Origin: an uncultured Collinsella sp.
Lineage (GTDB): Bacteria > Actinomycetota > Coriobacteriia > Coriobacteriales > Coriobacteriaceae
Reading direction: 5' to 3'
Length of the DNA stretch: 11,343 bases
NCBI GenBank assembly: GCA_900551815.1
Contig: URXE01000065.1
Span: 1 to 11,343 of the forward strand
Below are positions 1 through 4,931 of the stretch, one piece after another. The notes beneath the pieces were generated by a model. The model saw nothing but the letters and a program-made list of their open reading frames with translations. It was not told the origin of the DNA and made no database searches. Position 1 is the stretch's first letter; each line of letters opens with the position of its first letter. The position numbers and the translations under genes are program-made.

Positions 1-1109
1 CGGCGCTCGTGCACGATGCGCGTGACGAGCTCCAGCAGCTCCTCGTCGGATATGTCAAAGCCGTCGGGACGCACCAGGTCAAACGAAACGAACCCGTCGT
101 GCTCGTGCAGGTCGTGGATGGAAAGCGTGGGGTCGATTTGCGCTATGCCGCGCTTGACCCAGCCGCGCAGGTCGTCGCCGGTGGTGGCGATGGGGTCGCA
201 GTGTAGCGTGATGTCGATGCCCATCTGATGCTTGATGTCGTGTTCGATGGTGTCCAGAATCTCGTGGTGCTCAAACGCATCGCCCTCGCCGGGCATTTCC
301 ACGTGTGCGCTGGCAAACTGGCGGCCGGGGCCGTAGTCGTGCACCATCAGGTCGTGCGCGCCTAGGACCTGCGGATACGACATGATCTTGTCGCGGATTG
401 CCTGGACGAGCTTGGGGTCGGGCGCTTGCCCCAACAGCGGGCTGATGGCGTCGCGCACCAAGCCCATGCCGCTGATGCAGATGAAGATGCCCACGCCCAG
501 GCCTGCCCAGCCATCGAGGTCAAAGCCAGTCGTCTGCGAAATAAGCGCTGCGGCCAGGACCGAGGCCGAGGCAATGACGTCGTTTTTGGAATCCTGCGCC
601 GTGGCGATAAGCGTTTCGGAATCGATGCGGTTGCCCAGCGTACGGTTGAACGCCGCCATCCAAAACTTGACGAGCATGGACAGGACAAGGGCTGCCATGG
701 AGAGCGCCGAATACGCGGTGGGGGAGGGCTTGATGATCTTGGTGACCGACTCCAGGATCAGGTTGATGCCGACGGCGCAAACGAGAACGGCGACAAACAG
801 CCCCGCCAGGTACTCGTAGCGGCCGTGGCCATAGGGGTGCCCCTCGTCGGCCGGGCGGCTGGCAAGGCGGAATCCGAGCAGACTCACGATGTTGCTCGAG
901 GCGTCGGAAAGGTTGTTGAAGGCGTCGGCGATAAGCGAGACGGAGCCCGCGAGCAGACCAGCTATGCCCTTGGCCAGGCACAGCGTGATGTTGAGGCCGA
1001 TGCAGATGAGGCTTGCGGCAAAACCCGCGTTGGTGCGGCAGGAGGTATCGACCGGCTCGCTTTCGCTGCCGGGAACAAGCGTATGTACCAGCCGATTTAC
1101 AAATAGCAT
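1..1109 (-). CDS. Cation diffusion facilitator (CDF) family metal efflux transporter, 3' end cut by window
   Basis: This is a predicted inner-membrane divalent cation/proton antiporter; CDF proteins export metals such as Zn, Fe or Mn. The frame is open from ATG at 1109 to the left edge, giving 369 codons without a stop. GAGGAG lies just upstream of the ATG. Hydrophobic segments fall near residues 29-56, 57-80, 100-120, 135-152, 176-191 and 202-215. The family hallmark is visible: DAFNNLSD at 62-69 in TM2, then HPYGHGRYEY at 91-100. TM5 carries DSKND (D173, D177), a DxxxD site rather than the HxxxD usual in zinc exporters. DxxxD is known from Mn/Fe-type CDFs, so manganese or iron is the better guess (inference). 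A cytoplasmic tail begins near residue 225 and already exceeds the usual single dimerisation domain, with several His/Asp-rich stretches (for example HDLHEHD at 332-338). It is divergent from the neighbouring zinc-ribbon gene. Confidence 0.93.
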   Translation of the reverse strand, partial: MLFVNRLVHTLVPGSESEPVDTSCRTNAGFAASLICIGLNITLCLAKGIAGLLAGSVSLIADAFNNLSDASSNIVSLLGFRLASRPADEGHPYGHGRYEYLAGLFVAVLVCAVGINLILESVTKIIKPSPTAYSALSMAALVLSMLVKFWMAAFNRTLGNRIDSETLIATAQDSKNDVIASASVLAAALISQTTGFDLDGWAGLGVGIFICISGMGLVRDAISPLLGQAPDPKLVQAIRDKIMSYPQVLGAHDLMVHDYGPGRQFASAHVEMPGEGDAFEHHEILDTIEHDIKHQMGIDITLHCDPIATTGDDLRGWVKRGIAQIDPTLSIHDLHEHDGFVSFDLVRPDGFDISDEELLELVTRIVHER

Positions 1110-1303
1110 GGCGTATCTCCTCGCATTCTCATTAAGGGGATAGTGTAGCTCGCGCAGACGCAACGTGTACCGATGCTCAGAAAATGCAGCAATGGTCTGC
1201 CGGCGCTAACGGGCGCGAGGCGGAGGGGGCGACTGCCCGCGCGCGTTCGAGTTCACTGCGCCTTCCCGTCCGACCGAGTGCTCCATTTTGGGCCACATGG
1301 GTA

Positions 1304-1341
1304 TGGGCATGCGCCGATTTGCTCGACATACTTAATGTCGA
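1304..1341 (+). promoter_or_regulatory. Possible promoter with overlapping inverted-repeat operator
   Basis: A perfect inverted repeat, TCGACAT (1323-1329), 5-nt spacer, ATGTCGA (1335-1341), lies 27 nt before the start codon of the zinc-ribbon gene. A weak sigma70-like pair, TGGGCA (1304-1309) and CATACT (1327-1332), is spaced 17 bp apart. The -10 would sit inside the repeat, which is where a repressor operator would act. The repeat is seen directly. The promoter match is only 4 of 6 at each box, and the regulator is unknown. The rest of the divergent region (1110-1303) shows no other structure I can support. Confidence 0.35.
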
Positions 1342-1368
1342 CAGCCCTGTGCAAAGGAGGACGTTTCC

Positions 1369-2706
1369 ATGGACGAGATGTTTGCCATTAAATGCCAAAA
1401 CTGCGGCGGCCCCATGTATTCGCACCAGGCAAAGCGCAGCTTTGAGTGCGCCTATTGCGAAACGGTTATTCCGTGGCAAGCGGACGCCGGAGAGCCCAAG
1501 AGCGCCCTGGGTATCCGTCATACGCCGCTGACGGTGGTTGACGGGCTGCTCAAGCTCACGCACGTCTCGCAGCTCGAGCGCCCGGTGGACCCCGACTGGT
1601 ATTTCTTCAATTCGCACTGGCGCAATCAGTCGGTTCTGGAGCATCTGCTGTGGGAAGATCGAGGAACGGCGCAGGAGTTCCAAGAGGCGACGCACGTGAG
1701 CATTCCCTGCCCCTTCTGCGGCGCGTCCTTTGAGGGCGAGTCCACCCAACGCGTGTTTGAGTGCCCGTCGTGCGGCAACAAGATCGGCGTTGGCGACCTG
1801 CTCAAGCCCGGCACGTTTAGTAAGCGCCTGACCATGGGCGTGGGCGCCGAATACGTTCCCGAACAGGGTATCCCCTGTGAGATATCGCCGCAACAGGCAC
1901 GTGCCAACGCGCTGCAGCTGGTGCGTCAGTATCCCGATGCCTTTGCCGGGCACGATGTAGAAGACGCAATCCAAAACGACATGATGCTCTTCTATTTCCC
2001 CATGGCGTTGGCGGACCTGCGCATGATGGCGTCCTTCCCGGGCAAAGGGCTGAGCAAGGAGACCCTGGTGTACTACGAGGTGCTCGACTGGGCATATCCG
2101 CGGGCAAACTACCTGGACGTTCGTCTTATGGGCATTTTGGAGCCGTGGGACTTTGCCAAGGTGGGGCCGTTCGATCCCGCCATGCGGGAAGGCGACTTCC
2201 GCGTCGTTTCCGTCGATGCGTCTACCAAGGACCAGGTGGTCATTGATAAGCTGGCGCTGGATATCGCCGGCAACGATGCCGAGGCGGTGCTGGGGCTCAA
2301 TAAAAAGAGCATCCGCGCCTGGGCGCGCAAGGCCCGCAAACATAAGGACGGCCTGGTGATGGTACCGGTCTACTTTGTCGATCGTCCGGCGTCGGATAGC
2401 CGCGACGGCGAGCAGGTGCGCATCGCCGTAAACGGCCAGACGGGTCGCGCGGCCGCGGTGGTGTTTAGCGACAAGCGCGAGACGCATGTGGTGGCACCGC
2501 TCAATCCCAACGTGATACTGTCGAGCGAAAGCACCGTGCACGCCACGCCCATCGAGGTCAAATACGTTAAATCGCCCTTCCTATACCAGATCGTACGCCG
2601 TGGAGGCGGCGATCAGCCGCGGCAGGTGGCAGCGGCGGCCGAGGGTTCCTACCGAGAGGAGAAGCCCAAACGCAAGGGCTTGTTTGCTGCGATTTTTGGG
2701 AAGTAG
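1369..2706 (+). CDS. Double zinc-ribbon protein of unknown function
   Basis: This 445-residue protein starts at an ATG preceded by AGGAGG (1354-1359), a strong ribosome binding site at good spacing. Two zinc-ribbon modules are visible: CQNC (9-12) paired with CAYC (27-30), then CPFC near 113 paired with CPSC near 131. Spacings within each pair resemble the TFIIB/rubredoxin-like ribbons seen in many uncharacterised actinobacterial proteins. The rest (about 150-400) is soluble mixed alpha/beta sequence without membrane segments or a catalytic motif I recognise. The C-terminus is basic (EEKPKRKGLFAAIFGK), with a short amphipathic end that could touch membrane or nucleic acid. Such proteins are sometimes auto-named after the PriA zinc region or as 'TFIIB-type zinc ribbon' proteins, but no helicase motifs are present, so a helicase name would be wrong. 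The gene is monocistronic: its own possible promoter lies upstream and a strong terminator downstream. Confidence 0.88.
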   Translation: MDEMFAIKCQNCGGPMYSHQAKRSFECAYCETVIPWQADAGEPKSALGIRHTPLTVVDGLLKLTHVSQLERPVDPDWYFFNSHWRNQSVLEHLLWEDRGTAQEFQEATHVSIPCPFCGASFEGESTQRVFECPSCGNKIGVGDLLKPGTFSKRLTMGVGAEYVPEQGIPCEISPQQARANALQLVRQYPDAFAGHDVEDAIQNDMMLFYFPMALADLRMMASFPGKGLSKETLVYYEVLDWAYPRANYLDVRLMGILEPWDFAKVGPFDPAMREGDFRVVSVDASTKDQVVIDKLALDIAGNDAEAVLGLNKKSIRAWARKARKHKDGLVMVPVYFVDRPASDSRDGEQVRIAVNGQTGRAAAVVFSDKRETHVVAPLNPNVILSSESTVHATPIEVKYVKSPFLYQIVRRGGGDQPRQVAAAAEGSYREEKPKRKGLFAAIFGK

Positions 2707-2748
2707 GGGAGCGGTGCTGGTTAGTCTTATGATGCGATAACTAGGGGC

Positions 2749-2787
2749 ACGGGGCGGCTCGCAGGGGGTGCGGGCCGCCCCGTTTTT
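2749..2787 (+). terminator. Intrinsic terminator of the zinc-ribbon gene
   Basis: Perfect 10-bp GC-rich arms, ACGGGGCGGC (2749-2758) and GCCGCCCCGT (2774-2783), enclose a 15-nt loop and are followed by a T run (2783-2787). It lies 43 bp after the stop codon of the zinc-ribbon gene. It should insulate the hsdS/recombinase cassette, which begins immediately downstream, from read-through. Confidence 0.88.
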
Positions 2788-4467
2788 GTGTTGCGAGGAT
2801 ATGGCATCCGAATGGCCGTAGGGTCTCAGCTAAATGGCTATTTACTTGATTTGGCAACAGCGCAATTTGAGGCTGCGCTGAAAGAGCGTGCGTCCAATGT
2901 GAGGCTCGGAGATATCATCGGGCTCGAAGATTCAAAGAGAGTTCCTCTAAATAGCAGGGATCGCGAGAGTCGAAAAGGGCCTTATCCATATTACGGGGCA
3001 ACGTCAATCATGGATTATGTCGACGATTACCTTTTCGATGGGGTGCGGGTGTTGCTTGGTGAAGACGGCTCAGTCATCGATTCTGAGGGGAAGCCCGTTC
3101 TTCAGTACGTCTGGGGAAGATATTGGGTCAACAACCATGCCCATATTCTGAAAGCTGCTGGCGCGTATCCTCTAGAAGCTATATATGTCGCGTTGAGGCG
3201 CACCTCGATCGGCCATATTGTTACCGGTGCAGTCCAAATGAAGATAAGCCAGCGTAATTTAAAAAAACTCGAGGTATCTATGCCGGATCCGGGGTCGCTC
3301 GACTACCTACAGCCCCTTTTCGCTGCATACCGTAATCTGTGTGAAGAAAGTCGCCACCTTGTAACTCTTCGCGACACCCTTCTCCCCAAGCTCATGACGG
3401 GCGAGATCGATGTCTCAGAGCTCAACCTCAAGCAGCTAAATAGCCATTTACTTCACTATGTACAACGCGCCGTCCACACTGTGGCTATCGTACTCGACGA
3501 AAGGAACAGCGTGGAAACTGTCATCAATACCGTACTTTCGGAAATGCAGGGCCTTCTCGACCCACACCAGCTCAAGCGTCTAACCATTTCGCTTAGACGG
3601 GCACTCGGACCGAAACAAGCGGAACCAGGGCAAGACCTGCTCGCGCTCTTTCTCACCGCTAAAGAGGTCGAGGGATGCTCTCCTAAAACCATTGCATACT
3701 ATGAGACAACCTTACGGCATATGAACACAGCGCTTGCTAAGCCCTATACCCAGGTTGAGAGCGACGACTTGCGCCGCTATCTCAATGATTACGAGGTGAA
3801 TCGCGGTTCTAGTAAGGTCACAATCGATAATATACGCCGTATCATGTCGAGCTTCTTTTCGTGGCTTGAAGATGAGGATTACATTGTGAAAAGTCCTGTA
3901 AGGCGTATTCGTCGCGTCAAAACAGCTCAAGTAACCAAAGAGGTGCTTAGCGATGAGGAACTGGAGGTATTGCGAGACGCCTGTGAGTCCAAGCGAGATC
4001 TTGCCATCGTTGATCTACTCGCTTCGACGGGCATGCGTATTGGCGAACTTGTGCGACTCGACAGGAAGGATGTCAATCTGCACGAGCGCGAATGCCTTGT
4101 AATGGGAAAGGGAAATAAGCAGCGCCCTGTTTACTTCGACGCGCGCGCCAAGTTGCATCTCACGGAATATCTTGCGAGCCGTGCCGACAAGAGTCCTGCG
4201 CTTTTTGTCGCGCTCGATTCCTCAGCTCGACGTATTACGGTGGGGAGCATAGAACTCCGTTTACGTGACCTAGGCAGAAGCGCCGGTATCAACCGCGTTC
4301 ATCCGCATAAGTTTCGCCGTACGCTTGCCACCCATGCAATCGACAAGGGAATGCCCATAGAGCAGGTGCAAAAGCTGTTGGGCCATGCGAAAATAGACAC
4401 AACCATGTACTACGCCATGGTTAATCAGAGCAATGTGAAGGCTTCGCACAGGAAGTATTTGGAATGA
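2788..4467 (+). CDS. Continuous frame: silent HsdS recognition-domain 2 (TRD2b) fused to tyrosine recombinase
   Basis: One uninterrupted 559-codon frame. Starts could be GTG 2788 or, better, ATG 2812 behind GAGGA (2795-2799, a long 12-nt spacing). Residues 15-19 are LNGYL (site 1), and 20-216 are a C-terminal HsdS half ending LRDTLLPKLMTGEIDVSEL. Residues 217-221 are LNSHL (site 2), and 222-241 are a linker. From V242 onward the product is a complete tyrosine recombinase: core-binding region about 285-375 and catalytic domain about 390-559 with R417, K441, H507, R510, H533 and the probable nucleophile Y542. No N-terminal HsdS half precedes the TRD2 portion, so it cannot act as a normal S subunit in this orientation and looks like a stored cassette. 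Whether the long fusion is translated is unknown. The recombinase probably has its own start at GTG 3511. The terminator just upstream argues against transcription from the left. Confidence 0.75.
   Translation: MLRGYGIRMAVGSQLNGYLLDLATAQFEAALKERASNVRLGDIIGLEDSKRVPLNSRDRESRKGPYPYYGATSIMDYVDDYLFDGVRVLLGEDGSVIDSEGKPVLQYVWGRYWVNNHAHILKAAGAYPLEAIYVALRRTSIGHIVTGAVQMKISQRNLKKLEVSMPDPGSLDYLQPLFAAYRNLCEESRHLVTLRDTLLPKLMTGEIDVSELNLKQLNSHLLHYVQRAVHTVAIVLDERNSVETVINTVLSEMQGLLDPHQLKRLTISLRRALGPKQAEPGQDLLALFLTAKEVEGCSPKTIAYYETTLRHMNTALAKPYTQVESDDLRRYLNDYEVNRGSSKVTIDNIRRIMSSFFSWLEDEDYIVKSPVRRIRRVKTAQVTKEVLSDEELEVLRDACESKRDLAIVDLLASTGMRIGELVRLDRKDVNLHERECLVMGKGNKQRPVYFDARAKLHLTEYLASRADKSPALFVALDSSARRITVGSIELRLRDLGRSAGINRVHPHKFRRTLATHAIDKGMPIEQVQKLLGHAKIDTTMYYAMVNQSNVKASHRKYLE
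2831..2844 (+). repeat. Recombination site 1 (TAAATGGCTATTTA, plus orientation)
   Basis: The 14-bp core shared exactly by all four sites, here coding LNGYL at the left end of silent TRD2b. Identity with site 4 (reverse strand) extends to AGC on the left and CTTGA on the right, 22 bp in all. The arms TAAAT/ATTTA are palindromic; only the G/T pair in the middle gives polarity. Confidence 0.85.
3367..3450 (+). repeat. Extended homology arm ending in site 2 (inverted copy at 4909-4992)
   Basis: These 84 bp code the conserved C-terminal HsdS stretch LRDTLLPKLMTGEIDVS through LNSHL. The minus strand of 4992-4909 aligns without gaps; by hand count 69 of 84 bases match (about 82%), and the last 17 bp (CAG plus the core) are identical. 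It extends the inverted repeat between sites 2 and 3 well beyond the core, so RecA-dependent recombination there is also conceivable. Confidence 0.8.
3437..3450 (-). repeat. Recombination site 2 (inverted core)
   Basis: The plus strand reads TAAATAGCCATTTA, the reverse complement of site 1. It codes LNSHL at the right end of TRD2b. On the minus strand it shares TTTAGCTGC with the right flank of site 3. No stop codon follows on the recombinase side, so the frame runs on into the recombinase. Confidence 0.85.
3511..4467 (+). CDS. Tyrosine site-specific recombinase, probable hsdS invertase (preferred internal start)
   Basis: A 319-residue phage-integrase-family recombinase starting at GTG 3511, with AAAGGA at 3500-3505 (5-nt spacing). 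This start gives a family-typical length and removes the HsdS-like N-terminus; ATG 3544 is an alternative but lacks a ribosome binding site. It cuts and rejoins DNA through a 3'-phosphotyrosine. Motifs in this numbering: arginine I R176 in TGMRIGEL, beta-hairpin lysine K200 in GKGNK, HKFR (H266, R269), LLGH (H292) and probable nucleophile Y301 in TTMYYA. An N-terminal helical stretch (VETVINTVLSEMQ) precedes the core-binding domain. Placement between paired sites within hsdS modules makes hsdS inversion its likely job, as for recombinases of other invertible Type I loci. No clear promoter is visible in the 61 nt after site 2. It overlaps the next hsdS half-gene by 4 bp (ATGA). Confidence 0.85.
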   Translation: METVINTVLSEMQGLLDPHQLKRLTISLRRALGPKQAEPGQDLLALFLTAKEVEGCSPKTIAYYETTLRHMNTALAKPYTQVESDDLRRYLNDYEVNRGSSKVTIDNIRRIMSSFFSWLEDEDYIVKSPVRRIRRVKTAQVTKEVLSDEELEVLRDACESKRDLAIVDLLASTGMRIGELVRLDRKDVNLHERECLVMGKGNKQRPVYFDARAKLHLTEYLASRADKSPALFVALDSSARRITVGSIELRLRDLGRSAGINRVHPHKFRRTLATHAIDKGMPIEQVQKLLGHAKIDTTMYYAMVNQSNVKASHRKYLE

Positions 4468-4931
4468 GCTGGACGCAAAAGACCTTGGGAGAGATTGTTA
4501 ATCTAAAAAGGGGGTTTGACCTCCCTTCCAGCAGCAGGGTTGATGGCCCCTATCCGGTTTTCTCATTTTCGGGACAAACGGGCACGCATTCGGAAGCCGC
4601 TGTTAAGGGTCCATGCGTCGTAACTGGACGCTACGGAACTATTGGCCAAGTTTTTTTCTCTGATGCAGCTTGCTGGCCATTAAATACGTCTTTGTACTCG
4701 ACAGACTTTAAGGGCAATGATCCTAAGTTCGTTTATTACCTACTCAAAACTATTCCATGGCGAGACTACTTAACTGCAAGCGCCGTGCCGGGCATAAATC
4801 GCAATCACGTTCATCTATGCCCGGTCTGTGTTCCGGATCACGAAACACAGACCGCTATTTCTGGCGTCCTGGGTTTACTGGACAATAAAATTGAACTCAA
4901 CACTAAGCTAAATGGCTATTTAGCTGCGTAA
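4464..4931 (+). CDS. Alternative N-terminal HsdS half (TRD1b), ends at recombination site 3
   Basis: This 155-residue protein begins like a full HsdS (MSWTQKTLGEIVNLKRGFD) and holds one target-recognition domain. A coiled-coil-like spacer follows (ISGVLGLLDNKIELNTK), and it ends at LNGYL (149-153) plus AA and a stop provided by the flank of site 3. The start overlaps the recombinase stop as ATGA, with AGGAAG at 4450-4455, so translation is probably coupled. A normal S subunit has two such halves. Inverting the 4909-5561 segment would fuse it in frame to TRD2a, giving a predicted 367-residue HsdS on the plus strand ending LNSHLA. As it stands it may be silent; alternatively, half-size S subunits of some Type IC systems are known to pair and work as dimers. 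Its 3' end overlaps the convergent active hsdS by 29 bp. Confidence 0.82.
   Translation: MSWTQKTLGEIVNLKRGFDLPSSSRVDGPYPVFSFSGQTGTHSEAAVKGPCVVTGRYGTIGQVFFSDAACWPLNTSLYSTDFKGNDPKFVYYLLKTIPWRDYLTASAVPGINRNHVHLCPVCVPDHETQTAISGVLGLLDNKIELNTKLNGYLAA

Larger units (their letters stand above)
2831..3450 (+). other. Silent hsdS TRD2b cassette bounded by recombination sites 1 and 2
   Basis: This segment encodes HsdS material only: LNGYLLDL, a target-recognition domain unlike the one in the active gene, then the conserved C-terminal stretch RDTLLPKLMTGEIDVSE, and LNSHL. The layout is identical to the 4909-5561 segment of the active hsdS (LNGYLLEL ... RDALLPKLMSGEIDVSR ... LNSHLA). The two are therefore interchangeable modules with shared ends and different recognition cores. 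Joined behind TRD1a or TRD1b at site 1, the frame stays open. Confidence 0.85.

Noticed and set aside
426..1106. 226-codon plus-strand open frame
   Set aside because: It is antisense to the CDF transporter, whose own frame carries clear family motifs from 1109 to the edge.
1177..2541. 454-codon minus-strand open frame
   Set aside because: It lies wholly antisense to the zinc-ribbon gene, has odd His/Arg-rich composition and no ribosome binding site. It is a shadow of GC-rich coding.
2788..3450. TRD2b as a simple decayed hsdS pseudogene
   Set aside because: The frame is intact and is bounded exactly by sites 1 and 2, with ends matching the active module. A stored cassette explains it better than decay.
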